Under the pieces are notes generated by a model. The model was not told the DNA's origin and made no database searches. It saw only the letters and a list, made by a program, of their open reading frames with translations. Of a stretch of 64,000 bases of DNA, positions 1-10,812 are shown piece after piece (the first letter of the stretch is position 1; each line of letters starts with the position of its first letter). Made by a program: the position numbers and the translations under genes. This stretch comes from Chara braunii. Lineage: Eukaryota > Streptophyta > Charophyceae > Charales > Characeae. The DNA lies in assembly GCA_003427395.1 (NCBI GenBank), contig BFEA01000053.1:2588752-2652751 (forward strand), read 5' to 3'.

Positions 1-706
1 ACCTATCGCTATGGCTAAGCTCCTTCTCTCTTGCCCACTTCGTCCTCGGGCTCACTGCAGCCCACCTCGCACAAGTCGCTGTGGCAGCGCTTCCGCATGG
101 CTCACGCAGGAATGAATGAATGGCTGGACGCTGCCCTTTGATTTATACTTCTGTAGTTCGTTGGTCTGGCCCTTTCCCTTGCCCGTGGTGCACACAGTCC
201 CATGTGGTACTTGCTTGAGTGGACTAGGACTGACTGGGACCGGTACTACTGACTGCATGGGTTTGCACTGCCAACTCGATGCAGTCGCACTGCCGACGTA
301 CTGCAGTTAGGCTCACCACTTGCCCACTTGCCGACTTGCCTCAGCCAAAACGTGAGCAACTTCGAAAGGCCACTACTAGGACCTTCCGGAAGTCTGGGTC
401 CTGGCCTTTCGAAGACTGTAGCAGCTACGACCTTGACCCTTCAGGACTGTAGCAGCTACAACCTTGACCTTTCAGAAGTTCTACAGCTAGGACTTCTAGA
501 ACCCCCTAAGACTTCTACTCGACAGATCTACAGATCGAACCCCTGCTACCTACGGACCCTACGACAGACTACCAACTGTTACAAATACACAAGTCACGGG
601 TTCAACTCTCGGGGTTGACACGAATACTGTACACAGGTAAGGTGATGACTAGGGATCGAGCCCTGGGATCTGCACTCGCTACTGCTAACAGGTGAAAACC
701 GTTTCA
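1..706 (-). repeat. Family A LTR, inverted and truncated by the window start
   Basis: Read on the minus strand, this stretch follows the LTR of the element at 1148-9857. It starts with TGAAACGGTTTTCACC (complement of 691-706), runs through the 'cgaccttgacctttca' segments and reaches the TATA box (complement of 141-147) and the GAGCCATGCGGAAGCG segment. The far end lies outside the window. It could be a solo LTR or belong to an element extending left. The purine-rich TGGGGGCTGAG just inside 707-720 on the minus strand might be a polypurine tract. Confidence 0.85.
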
Positions 707-1143
707 ACTCAGCCCCCAGACTACAATCAGACAGCTTCTATACTAGCCTGTGAACCTAAAGGCTCGACTAGGTTTACTTCAGCAGCAACCCGATGTACAT
801 GAAGCACCACTGATGCAGACCTCTGACAACACCAGGTACGCCCCTCGTGCTCCGCCCATCACCCAAGCTTCTGCCTCACAGGCTCTCCTTTCCTCACCCA
901 AAGATCTCCGCCAAGCCCCACTGGCTTCATGCGCAAGCAGCCCGTCTATGGCCGCTGTGTCTCAGCAGCTTTGTGTCCCTGCGCCCGTGCACCCGTCCTC
1001 CTGGCCAGCGCCCGACCCCCCCTCATGGTGAAGCAGTGCTGTCACACGAAGCAGCCAGCCAGAATGTGTTCTGGCCGTGGGAAGGCACATTCCTTTGTGG
1101 AAGAGTGCTGGCTGGCGTGGGCCTGTTTGAACTGGCGTGGCCT
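707..1143. other. No gene seen; spacer between inverted and direct LTR A copies
   Basis: Overlapping open frames of about 60-108 codons occur in several phases on both strands, but none has a recognisable domain. The sequence is C-rich and looks like old repeat debris. It ends in the GTCC(T) target sequence of the element A insertion. Confidence 0.4.
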
Positions 1144-1147
1144 GTCC

Positions 1148-2070
1148 TGAAATGGTTTTCACCTTTGCAGTAGCGGATGCAGATCTCAGGGCTCGATCCC
1201 TAGACCTCACTCACCCATGTACAGTACCCCTATGTGTTTGAATCCGTGGCCTGCGTCTTAGGAAGCTGCTGTCGTCCGTCATAGGCCAGTGTAGTTGTCG
1301 GGTCTTGAACTGTAGTCCTGTCGAGTAGAGGTCAAGTTTTGTAGCAGAGGTCGTAGCTGTAGTAGTTCTGAAGGGTCAAGGTCGTAGCTGCTACAGTCCT
1401 GAAAGGTCAAGGTCGTAGCTGCTACAGTGTTCGAAAGGCCAAGCCCACAGACTTTCGGAACGTCCGGAAGTGGCCTTTCGAAGTTGTACGTTGGCGGTGC
1501 GACTGCATCAAGTTGGCAGTGCAAACCCATGCAGTCAGCAGTACCGGTCCCAGTCAGTCACAGTCCAGTCAAGCAAGTACCGTGTGGGACTGTGTGCACC
1601 AAGGGCATTGGAAAGGGGCAGACCAACGAGTTACAGAAGTATAAATTAAGAGGCAGCGCCCAGCCATTCATTCACTCCTGCGTGAGCCATGCGGAAGCGC
1701 TGCTTGAGCGACTTGTGCGAGGTGGTCTGCAGAGTGCCCGAAGACGAAGTGGGCAGAGTGGAGGTTGCGTAGCCATAGCCGCTGTAGGTGGTAGGTGAGT
1801 ATAGTGTGGGCATGTGTGTGATACAGTGTGTTGCGTGTGGGATATCCAGGGTGATCCTGAGTTGAGGGTGTGTGAACAGTGGAGTTGAGCACAGTGACGA
1901 ACAGAGAGTTGTACAGGCGCTGATGCGCCATAGCCTTTTGAAGTGAGCATGTATCTGAATTGTGTTTCCGACTTCCATATCTCTGAGCTTTGAGTGGGCG
2001 CTTGTCGCCAGTTTGGTGTGCTATCTGTTTACATGCATGTGAAGGAAGAAAGAAAGCGAGTCTGATTGCA
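1148..2070 (+). repeat. 5' LTR of element A
   Basis: 923 bp, nearly colinear with 8884-9857. It starts TGAAATGGTTTTCACC and ends GAGTCTGATTGCA, directly before the primer site. A run of short direct repeats ('ggtcaaggtcgtagctgcta') lies near 1375-1430. Confidence 0.93.
1640..1646 (+). promoter_or_regulatory. TATA box of the 5' LTR of element A
   Basis: TATAAAT, conserved at the same LTR position in the 3' LTR (9404-9409), the inverted copy (141-147) and the diverged copy (63026-63033). The conserved AGAGGCAGCG that follows fits the transcript start (R) region. Confidence 0.75.
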
Positions 2071-2071
2071 T

Positions 2072-2083
2072 TGGTATCGGAGC
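2072..2083 (+). other. Primer binding site of element A (initiator tRNA-Met)
   Basis: TGGTATCGGAGC starts two bases after the LTR end. It differs by one base from TGGTATCAGAGC, the complement of the plant initiator tRNA-Met 3' end used by most plant LTR elements. Confidence 0.85.
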
Positions 2084-2186
2084 TGGTACCCGCTATTCCA
2101 TGCGCGATCGCCGTTGAAGGAGAAGTCCGCCATAGCTGATTTGCGGAGGAAGAACGATGCCGCGCGCACCTGCAAAGAAGACAACC

Positions 2187-2190
<4 letters not shown>

Positions 2191-2229
<39 letters not shown>
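2191..2229. repeat. (GA)n microsatellite
   Basis: Uninterrupted GA dinucleotides in the untranslated leader of element A. A second low-complexity run, A25, is at 2443-2467 inside a purine-rich stretch reaching about 2575. Confidence 0.97.
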
Positions 2230-2230
<1 letters not shown>

Positions 2231-2599
2231 AGCGATACAAGATTGGTTGTGCAGTCCAACAAAGGAGAAGGTGGCGGCCATAGCCGCCGAGCTCGGACAC
2301 CGAGGGACGAAGGAGGAACAGTGGTAGAGAAGGAGGGAGAGACCAAGAGGAGTAAGGAAACCATAGCCGAGGAAGGTGAAGGGAGAGACGGAAAAAAAAA
2401 GAGAGAGAAAGAAGATAACCGGGGTGGAAGAAGAAAGAGGCGAAAAAAAAAAAAAAAAAAAAAAAAAGAGAGAGGAAGAAGATAGCCGGGGTGGAAGAAG
2501 AAAGGGGCGATGAAGGAGAAAGGAAGGAGGGAGAAGAGAAAGCGGAGGTTGGTGAGGAAGAAGAAGGCGGCGGCCATAGCCGGGCGAAGTGCTGATCGG

Positions 2600-2746
2600 C
2601 GGAGTTGACCGGAGTTGATCAAGTGTTGACCGGCGGAGTTGACCGGAGTTGAGCGGGGGTTGACCATAGTGTTGACCAAGGTGCAGACCGACGTTGACTA
2701 AGCGTTGACCAAGCGTTGACCGGAGCTGTTGACCGTCAGTTTGACC
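2600..2746 (+). repeat. GTTGACC-rich array in the element A leader
   Basis: About ten TTGAC(C) words, spaced roughly 8-20 bp, in variants of GGAGTTGACCGGAGTTGA. Degenerate tandem repetition of a 12-20 bp unit explains it. TTGACC/T is also the W-box bound by plant WRKY factors, so the array could act as an enhancer just downstream of the LTR promoter. That role is inferred. Confidence 0.75.
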
Positions 2747-3263
2747 AAGCTGGAGTTGCTATATTCTCGCCAAGCCTTCAGCCTATCCCCTCGCCCTATG
2801 GATGTGCACACACCCTGTGGTAATTGCTGAGTCTGTTTGTCTCTTCTTTCTGCATCGAGTCTCTTCTGTCGAGGTGTAGGAACTCTATGTATGAAGGATA
2901 GGGCCTTGTTGACCAAACCCACACGGGCTGAGTAGGGCTAAAGACTGTGTCTGACGACACGACTGTCCCGACGGGCTGCTCGGTGTGGCACGGTAGGCCC
3001 AAAATCCGAGTTGTGGGCTGCACAACAGGCCCTCTAAGTCTTGAGAGGACTTGCTGATCGCGTCGTCCTGTTTGCGACGTTAAATAATTCCTGAGGAGTT
3101 ACGGGGGATCTCCTTAAATGCCTCCTGATCAGTCGTGAGTCCTGTAGTGACGGCCATAGTTTAGGCCCAGGCTAGTGACCCTAGTTGACAGGATCCTGTG
3201 CGGATTCTATGGTCCATAGATTGAGTCAGTTAGGTTGTGTTAGTCAGGGGTCTCTCTGGGGCG

Positions 3264-5164
3264 AAGTTAAAGATAATAGCGGAGAGCAGGCGGCGAAGAA
3301 CAAAAAGTTGGAGGAGGAGATGAAAAGAATACAACAAGAGGTGAAGGCTGCAGAAGAAGAGCAGCAGCAGCTAGAAGAAGAAGAATAGGCCCTTGAAAGG
3401 AGGTGTGAGGAAGAGGAGAGAGCAGTGGCGCGAAGGAGGATGACCCGTGGGTGGAGAAGAAGATAAGCGAGTGGGTGGCTAATTTATCTTTGGGAGAAGA
3501 TGAGAAGGCGATGTTGTATGTGCCTCAGGAGGAGAAGGAAGCAGCAACAAGGGAGCTCGAAGCAGCGAGTGATCCCTTGGAACGCTAGACAATAGAAAAT
3601 GAGAGAAGTTGGAGTGGAAACTACGTCTGGCGAGAGAGAAGAAGAGGAGGACGGAGGAGGCTAACCGGATGGACTGGGAAGTGGAAAGCTTACATTCGTG
3701 CAGGCAAGAGGTAGAGGCCCAGCCTGATATACAGGCTAAGTTGGACAAGATCCTTGGGAGCATTGAGCTCCTAGGCCGGGCCTGGACCGAACACCATCAG
3801 TCTGTTAGGGACCAAGAAATGGCCCTCCATTCCATCCGGACTGGGTTTAGAGAGTTTGCGCGCGACGTGATGACTCACGTCGGGACCGAAATTAAGAAGA
3901 TGAAGAAAGGCGCAGAGAAATTTTGTGCAGGTGCCATTGAGGGTGCCAAAGTAGGAGCCGCGTCAGGGAGTGAGGGTCGTACCCGCAAAGAGCCTGTTAA
4001 GCTCAAGTTTCCTAACTCTTATGGTGGACAAAAGGAGGAGAATTTCGATAATTGGGAGGCTAGCGTCAACAATTATGTATATTTACAGCATATATTACCT
4101 GAGGAACAAGTCTTTATAGGCATGCCCTGAAGGATGAAGCGGCTAGTTTTGCCAGGTCCCTCGCGCGAGCAACCAGTTGTGAAAACAACATGGTTGCATA
4201 TTCCAAAATTACCCCCCTTCCTCGTTTCTTCAAACTCCTGAGAGAGAGGTTCGCTGACGTCACGCTAGGCGTCAGGGCCTCTAACAAGCTGCAAACAATC
4301 CACTCCAAGAGCACTCAAGGCAGTGATGGATGATCTGGTAGCCATCCTAGACCACGGGGTCACTGAGACCCAGTTAGTTAACTTGTTTTATCGTGCCATG
4401 CTAGAGCCCTTGCTAGGGCATTTCTTTGAAAAGACCCAACAGGCGAACATTACGTACGATGCGCTAAGTAGAGAAGTGGTTCTGTTCGAGGCGAAATCCA
4501 TACCAGTTTCCACTTTCTGGCACAAGGATTTGGATAAAGGGAAAAAAGAAAAGGACAAAGTCCCCTACAGTCTCGGGTCAGGTTAGGGCCAAGGATCATC
4601 TGATCCTTACGTTAGATGAGGGTGGTACGGACAAAGTCCCCTACAGTCAGATTGAGTGGGGGCTAGAGGAGGATGTCAGTAGTGTAGGTCAAGGGAGGAT
4701 GTACGTTGCTGTTGGGGCTGGAGGGAGGCCGTAAGGTAGAGGAGGAGGCCAGGGCCAAGGGGGCCGGGCCATGGGAGGTCGAGGTCCACAGGGGGTTAGC
4801 GGCCAAAGGAACCGCCAAGAGGGAGGTAGGGGTCAAGGTCCTCCGCCGAATTGTTTGGGTCCCAGTCGATCACCACAGCACAGAGGTGGAGGCTCACCTC
4901 AACGGAAAGGAGGTTGGCACCCATGTTGGCCACATGGCCGGCCTTGGGAAGATTTGGGCTTGGACCAGAGTGTATGGCAGCAGGGGCAGTGTATTTACTG
5001 CAGTGACCCTGCCCATATCATTAAATATTGTCCAAAGTATAAGGAAGCCCGTTTCGCTGCCCAAGGGTCAAAAGGCAGCTGCCGGTAGGGGTCGCAATTG
5101 CCCTTACCACCACGCCATGTGGGGAAGTGTGCGCGCACCACCAGGAAACTCCCACACCACATGA
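3264..5164 (+). pseudogene. gag: gag of element A (capsid/nucleocapsid), broken
   Basis: Gag forms the virus-like particle and binds element RNA. The remains lie in several frames. A lysine/glutamate/glutamine coiled-coil N-terminus is at about 3264-3386. A capsid-like piece is at 3609-4130, with KFPNSYGGQKEENFDNWE resembling the start of plant retrotransposon gag domains. A further capsid piece is at 4323-4586, then a Gly/Arg/Gln-rich stretch and a CCHC zinc knuckle (C-X2-C-X4-H-X4-C) at 4990-5031. Stops at 3386-3388 and 4128-4130 and at least two frame changes separate the pieces. No intact start-to-stop gag remains. Confidence 0.85.
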
Positions 5165-5860
5165 GCCTATGGCAGAGTTTGCAGGCCAGTGCCTAGTTAG
5201 CTGTCCAGAGACTGCATGTGTTAGAGTCTCTCTAGGCACTTCCCTCACAGGTCTGGCAGAAAAGTTGAAGGAGAGGATGCCGGCCTGGGCCAAAATGAAG
5301 AAAGAAAGTAAGGGACAACTAGTTTTAGTAGATTTAGAAGTTTTCAGGAGTAGAGTGGGGCCCCTTATAGATACAGGGGCTACCCGTAGTTATATTAGCC
5401 GTAGAGCATTGAACAAGCTGAGGCTAGGTTTGAAAGTCCAGAAATTGGAGGACCCCAGAGTCAATATCCTCGCAGACAATCTCACGATGGGTGTCGAGGA
5501 TTATGTAGAGGGAGTCCAGGCGTATCTTCGCCTAGAAAAGGATGGGAAGGTGGAGGAAGTTCTCCATTCATTGACTCTCCTCGTAGAGGACAACCTCCCT
5601 TTCGATATAGTCCTAGGTATGGACTGGGGAGAGGCAGCAGGTGCCACACTCCACTTAAGAGAGCAAATCGCACGATGCGTGTCGAGGATTACGTAGAGGG
5701 AGTCCAGGCGTATCTTCGCCTAGAAAAGGATGGGAAGGTAGAGAAAGTTCTCCATTCCTCGACTCTCCTCGTAGAGGACAACCTCCCTTTCGATATAGTC
5801 CTAGGTATGGATTGGGGAGAGGCAGCAGGTGCCACACTCCACTTAGCCCGTCAGGTGAGG
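5127..5860 (+). pseudogene. Aspartic protease of element A, with internal tandem duplication
   Basis: The retropepsin-like protease releases Gag and Pol parts. The active site reads PLIDTGATRSYIS, with the catalytic Asp codon at 5370-5372, followed by the hydrophobic flap region and LPFDIVLGMDW near the C-terminus. The last 188 bp, including VEDYVEGVQAYLRL and LPFDIVLGMDW, occur twice in tandem (about 5472-5659 and 5660-5847). Since 188 is not divisible by three, the copy shifts the frame and the first copy runs to a stop at 5694-5696. The duplication disconnects protease from RT. Confidence 0.88.
5472..5847 (+). repeat. 188 bp tandem duplication within protease
   Basis: CACGATGNGTGTCGAGGATT begins at 5483 and again at 5671; GTGCCACACT begins at 5641 and 5829. 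Both give a period of 188. The copies differ at a handful of positions, so the event is not brand new. Confidence 0.9.
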
Positions 5861-6995
5861 TCAAGACTGCCCGCCTGTTCCATGTGTCAGGGGTGGACAA
5901 CTCCCTGACACATTGTTGTCTCAGTGTTCTCGCGTTTGCGCGATTAGCGAGGAAGGAGCAATTAGAGGAGCAGGTCTTCGTAGCCTACGTGAGGCCTGTC
6001 ACTGAGCCTGAAGAGGATAAGCCAATGGATCCAACCATTGCCAAGCTGCTGGAAGAATTTAAGGACTTAGCAGAGCCGCCGACAGTAGTAGTGCCGTGGT
6101 CGATCCAACTCCGTATAGAGATAGAGCCTGGCAGTAGGACTCCTAAGGGAGTGGTTTACAGGATGTCCCCGAGGGAGTTAGAGGAGTTGCGCAAGCAGTT
6201 GGATGAACTCCTCGAAAAGGGTTGGATTAGACCCAGTTTGTCTCCTTTTGGAGCACCAGTGTTATTTATCCCCAAAAAGGAGGGAGAGTTAACTATGTGT
6301 ATAGATTATAGTTACCTCTCTTAGATCGAGTGCAGGGCTGGAAATATTTTTCGAAGATAGATTTGAAGTCTGGATATCATCAAATAGAGGTTCATCTTGA
6401 TGACTTGTACAAGACTTCTTTCTGGACTAGATATGGGCATTATGAGTTCATGGTGATGCCCTTTGGACTGACGAATGCGCCAGCCACATTTCAGCGTTGT
6501 ATGAACGATGTGTTCAGGCCTTGGCTAGATAGATTTGTAGTTGACTATTTAGATGACATATTAGTATTCAGGAAGACCCTCCAAGAGCATCAGGGTCATT
6601 TGAGGCAGGTCTTGGAGAAGCTGAGAGAGGCCAACTTCAAGATCAATACGAAGAAGTGTGAGTGGGCCAAGACACAAGTTTTGTACTTGGGCCACGTTTT
6701 AGACGGAGATTGGATTAAGCCCGAGGATAGCAAGATAACGGCAGTTCGAGATTGGCCAACGCCGCGCACACTGAAAGAATTGCGGCCGTTTTTAGGCCTA
6801 GCTAACTATTATAGAAAGTTCGTGAGAAACTTTTCTACTATCGCCGCTCCCCTTCACAGGTTGTTAAAAAAAGAAGCGATTTGGACGTGGGACAAAGATT
6901 GTATGTCCGCTCTTAAGAAGTTAAAGCGCGCATTGATAGAGTACCCTGTCCTCAAGGTAGCATATCCGTCCTTGCCATTTGTCGTCACCACTTGA
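5848..6995 (+). pseudogene. pol: Reverse transcriptase of element A
   Basis: Copies element RNA into cDNA. The fingers region reads ELEELRKQLDELLEKGWIRP, SPFGAPVLFIPKK and CIDY and ends at a stop at 6322-6324, where a segment of the usual NKxTxKNxxPLPRIDDLL type is missing. The next frame resumes with FSKIDLKSGYHQI, MPFGLTNAPATFQ and the catalytic DYLDDIL (YLDD at 6546-6557), then YLGHVL and the connection FLGLANYYRKFV. The catalytic Asp pair is intact; the deletion and stop inactivate the enzyme. Confidence 0.92.
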
Positions 6996-7381
6996 GTCAA
7001 TATGGTATAGGCATTGTGTTGCAGCAGGACAATGACAATGGCTAGAGACCCGTAGAGTTCATGTCAGCGAGGATGCCCTTAGAGCAGGTAGCCACCTCAA
7101 CGTATGAGAGAGAACTCTACGCTCTCAGGCAGGCTTTAGAACATTGGAAACACTACCTGCTTGGGAGGCACTTCAAAGTATATTCAGACCACGAGACTCT
7201 TAGGTGGCTGAAAACGCAGGCCAAGATGACACCTAAGCTAACTAGGTGGGCCGCTGAAATAGACCAGTATGACTTCGAGCTCAAACCAGTCGAGGGCAAG
7301 TATAATGTAGTTGCGGATGCTCTAAGTAGGAGCTATAGTTCACTGCCTGGATGTGAGGAGAGACCTGCAAGAGAAAGTTAG
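6970..7381 (+). pseudogene. pol: RNase H of element A
   Basis: Degrades the RNA of the RNA:DNA hybrid. FVVTT is followed directly by what should be the end of TDASQYG. A small deletion at about 6993-6996 removes the first catalytic Asp codon and shifts the frame to a stop, and a TAG follows at 7042-7044. Downstream YERELYAL, YSDHETLRWL and the closing DALSR are intact. The frame runs on to a stop at 7379-7381, overlapping the integrase frame. Confidence 0.85.
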
Positions 7382-8356
7382 ACAGACATATGCGCAAGAC
7401 CCTATTTATAGTGACCTCCTCAAGAAGGTTAAGGAGGCCCCAGAGACCGAACCACATTACTGCACTACAAAGGGATTACTGTTTGAGAAAACTGATGTAA
7501 TAGACCGTCTGTGCATTCCTAATAGTGAGGAGATATGTAGTTTGATCCTAGGGGAATGCCACGATACAAAGGGACATTTTGGTTGGCAAAAGACTCTAGC
7601 CAAGCTGATGCAGGCGTATACTTGGCCAGGAATGAAAGCCGACTGCATAAGGTACGTTTACAGTTGCAAAGTCTATCAGAGGAACAAGACAACTACGCGT
7701 GCCCCTCTAGGTCTTCTTCGACCCTTGCCTATACCTGATCAGCCTGGCGACTCAGTATTTATTGATTTCATGGATGCTAGCGTCAAAAGTAGGCATGGAA
7801 AGAGCCAAGTCATGGTAATAGTGGATAGATTTAGCAAGTACGCTGTTTTTGTTCCCTTACCCACAGAAGCCCGTACAAAGTTTTAGTGATTCAGAAGTTT
7901 TTTGACTTTTGGGTTAGTGAGCACTGTATCCCATTGTCCATTGTTAGTGACTGGGACACCCAATTTACAAGTCAGAACTGGCAGGAATTAATGAGAGTAT
8001 ACGGGTCAAAGTTGCTAATGTTGTATGGCCGTCACCAAGAGACTAATGGTCAGACTGAGCAAATGAATAAGATCTTGCAGCAAGTTTGCGCGTGTACATT
8101 AGACCAGACCAAGTTAACTGGATGAGACGTTGCCCAAGGTAGCCAGTGCGTATAACAATAGCGTGCATTTAGCCACTTGTCGTACTCCCATTGAGTTGCA
8201 TAGGTCCTTTAGACGGCGTAGACCGTTCGAGGGACTTAATTGGGATCAGATTCATAGGCTACTGTCCGGTACTAGGGAGTTTGCGATAGAGCACGAGAAA
8301 GAGTTAGCTACCGTTGTTGAGAACCTCGTGAAGGCCCAACACAGAATGATAGAATA
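7353..8356 (+). pseudogene. pol: Integrase of element A
   Basis: Inserts the cDNA into host DNA. The N-terminal zinc domain has GECHDTKGHFGW and YSCKVYQRNK; the last Cys of the HHCC set is replaced by Tyr. The catalytic core shows Asp in VFIDFMD, Asp in SDWDTQFTS (the usual Arg is Trp) and Glu in TNGQTEQMN. A stop at 7884-7886 and another near 8123 split the core, and the tail ends at 8355-8357. All three acidic residues are present, but the frame is broken into three parts. Confidence 0.9.
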
Positions 8357-8446
8357 GGCTATAACAAGCACCGTCGCCTGTCACAACTTCAAGTAGGCGA
8401 CTTAGTCTAGGTCAAGTCCAAAGAGTTTGCTCCTGAGGAAAACATT

Positions 8447-8845
8447 TTGCAGAAGTTATTGCCAGCATACAGAGGACCGTGGCCAGTTCTAGAAGTAAAG
8501 GGCGGAGAGGATGGACCGTCGTATACAATAGAGATCCCAACACACCTCCACACCTACCCTGTGTTACGCATCAAAGTTGTCGTGTGTCACAAACAGTTTC
8601 CATTAAGAACATCCATGATCCCTCCGGATATGGACGGGAGACATGACATTGAGGGCATTGTAGGTGAAGCCGTATTCAGAACAGGAGGTCGAGGTCGTCC
8701 ATAAAAACAGTATAAGGTCCGATTTGCTTATCAGGAACCCGAGGACGACCGCTGGTTGACTAGAACTAAACTTCTAGAAACAGCGCCCAACGTAGTTAGA
8801 GCCTACGAGAGAGAAAAGAAGAGTAAAGGTCCTGCCTTGGACTAA
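8447..8845 (+). pseudogene. C-terminal chromodomain-like part of element A pol
   Basis: LLPAYRGPWPVLE is the usual post-integrase GPxxV segment, followed by a linker (IPPDMDGRHDIEGIV). After a TAA at 8702-8704 the frame continues as YKVRFAYQEPEDDRWLTRT, the pattern of a chromodomain-like module (VRF...W), ending at 8845. Comparable tails occur at 26013-26258 and 59600-59886. Chromodomains of Ty3 elements guide integration to chromatin. Confidence 0.75.
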
Positions 8846-8870
8846 GCTATTCTTGGAGGACCTCGAATTT

Positions 8871-8883
8871 AGGCCGGAAGGAG
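8871..8883 (+). other. Polypurine tract of element A
   Basis: AGGCCGGAAGGAG abuts the 3' LTR start (TGAAACGG). This is the expected place for the plus-strand primer. Confidence 0.6.
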
Positions 8884-9857
8884 TGAAACGGTTTTCACCT
8901 TTGTAGTAGCGGATGCAGATCTCGGTGCTCGATCCCTAGACCTCACTCACCCGTGTACAATACCCCTGTGTGTTTGAACCCGTGACCTGCGGCTTAGGAG
9001 TCTGCTGTTGTCCGTCGTAGGCCAGTGTAGTTGTCGGGTCTTGAACTATAGTCTTGTCGAGTAGAGGTCCAGTTTTGTAGCAGAGGTCGTAGCTGTAGTA
9101 GTTATGGAGGGTCAAGGTCGTAGCTGCTACAGTCCTGAAAGGTCAAGGTCGTAGCTGGTACAGTGTTCGAAAGGCCAAGCCCACTGACTTTCGGAAGGTC
9201 CGAAAGTGGCCTTTCGAAGTTGTCTCACGTTTGGGCAGAGGCAAGTGGGCAAGTGGTGAGCCCAACTGCGTTACGTTGGCGGTGCGACTACATCGAGTTG
9301 GCAGTGCAAACCCATGCAGTCAGCGGTACCGGTCCCAGTCAGTCACAGTGGGACTGTGTGCACCAAGGGCATGGGAAAGGGGCAGACCAACGAGTTACAT
9401 AAGTATAAAGTAAGAGGCAGTGCCCAGCCATTCATTCATTCCTGCGTGAGCCATGCGGAAGCGCTGCGTGAGCGACTTGTGCGAGGTGGTTTGCAGAGTG
9501 CCCGAAGACGAAGTGGGCAGAGTGGAGGTTGTGTAGCCATAGCCGACAGGGTTGAGCGGCCATATCCGCCGTAGGTGGTAGGTGAGTATAGTGTGTGCGT
9601 GTGTGTGATACAGTGTGTTGCGTGTGGGATATCCAGGGTGATCCTGAGTTGATTGTGTGTGAACAGCGGAGTTGAGCACAGCGACGAACAGAGAGTTGTA
9701 CAGGCGCTGATGCGCCATAGCCTATTGAAGTGAGCATGTATCTGAACTGTGTTTCCGACTTCCATATCCCTGAGCTTTGAGTGGGCGCTTGTCGCCAGTT
9801 TGGTGTGCTATCTGTTTACATGCATGTGAAGGAAGAAAGAAAGCGAGTCTGATTGCA
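8884..9857 (+). repeat. 3' LTR of element A
   Basis: 974 bp. It matches the 5' LTR with scattered substitutions and a few indels. The tail ends GCGAGTCTGATTGCA, then the flanking GTCC. TATA box at 9404-9409. Confidence 0.93.
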
Positions 9858-10080
9858 GTCCTAGTAGCTTGCCCCCAGGCCCTTCTGGAATGTGCCTGGG
9901 GCTCAGCTGTTAGGGTCTTGGACCTCCGCATCTCACGGCTGGGCAGCATCTTCAATTGTCAGGCTCTACCCAGTGGTTGGCGGTGCTGCGAGGCTGCAAC
10001 AACAATGGGAGGCCCTTTTGGAAGCTCTCACTTTGCAACGAACTCGCAGGGCCCTTTCCTTTTCATCAGCTGTCTCGGGG
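9858..10080. other. Right flank of element A; no gene
   Basis: Joined to the left flank, the uninterrupted site would read ...GGCCTGTCC/TAGTAGCTTG. A hairpin (GCCCCAGGC / GCCTGGGGC) lies at about 9872-9902. Open frames here have no recognisable content. Confidence 0.4.
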
Positions 10081-10812
10081 GCCTGTCCCCGCTCATCTTT
10101 GGCCGAATTGAAAATTCAAGCCCACCCTCACTTAGGGTGCACCCTGGGCTTTTGCGGCCTGCCAAGGGCTCGGATCCACCTCTTGAGAGCATCAAAAAGT
10201 GTGGGTTGCGCTGTGCGTCTTGATCCATTGGAGTGTCTCATGGTCAGATCTCAAAATGGAAATATGCCCAAGATGTTCCAGGGGAAGATTTATTTGCCGA
10301 ACGCAAGTACATAGGGAGCGCGGCTGGATGGATGTGGATGGGAAGCAAACACGAGTTTTAGGGCCTCGCTCCACCACTCACCACATGCACAAAAAGCAAA
10401 AATATGGTGGTGTGTGTCCATGCTCCAAACAAATGTTCTTTTTTTTTTGCCTGTCCCAGTTCATCTTTGGCCGAATTGAAAATTCAAGCCCGCCCTCACT
10501 TAGGGTGCACACTTGGCTTTTGCGGCCTGCCAAGGGCTCAGATCCACCTCTTGAGAGCATCAGACAGTGTGGGTTGGGCGTCTTGATCCATTGGAGTCAT
10601 GGTCAGATCTCAAAATGGAAAATATGCCCAAGATGTTCCAGGGGAAGATTCATTTGTCGAATGCAAGTACATAGGGAGCGCGACTGGATGGATCTGGATG
10701 GGAAGCAAACACGAGTGTTAGGGCCTCGCTCCACCAGTCACCACATGCACAAAAAACAAAAATATGGTGGTGTATGTGTCCATGCTCCAAACAAATATTC
10801 TTTTTTTTTCCC
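10081..10812 (+). repeat. Tandem duplication, period 368 bp
   Basis: GCCTGTCCC...TCATCTTTGGCCGAATTG starts at 10081 and again at 10449. Both copies end in a T-run (about 10439-10448 and 10801-10809). The copies differ by substitutions and small indels. The unit contains CACCACAT...ATGGTGGTG, able to fold, near its end. No protein is recognisable. Confidence 0.92.

Larger units (their letters stand above)
1144..9861 (+). mobile_element. Element A: complete but defective Ty3/gypsy LTR retrotransposon
   Basis: Two direct LTRs (1148-2070 and 8884-9857) enclose a primer binding site, gag with a CCHC knuckle, protease, RT, RNase H, integrase and a chromodomain-like tail, in the Ty3 order (integrase last). 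The LTRs begin TGAAA and end TTGCA. The flanks repeat GTCC at 1144-1147 and 9858-9861 (GTCCT if the LTR is taken to start one base later), a target site duplication that shows one insertion event. Stops, frameshifts, a 188 bp duplication in protease and deletions in RT and RNase H make it non-autonomous. Confidence 0.93.

Noticed and set aside
1668-2300. 210-codon minus-strand frame over the LTR and leader
   Set aside because: It crosses the LTR/leader boundary and the (GA)n tract antisense to element A; no domain.
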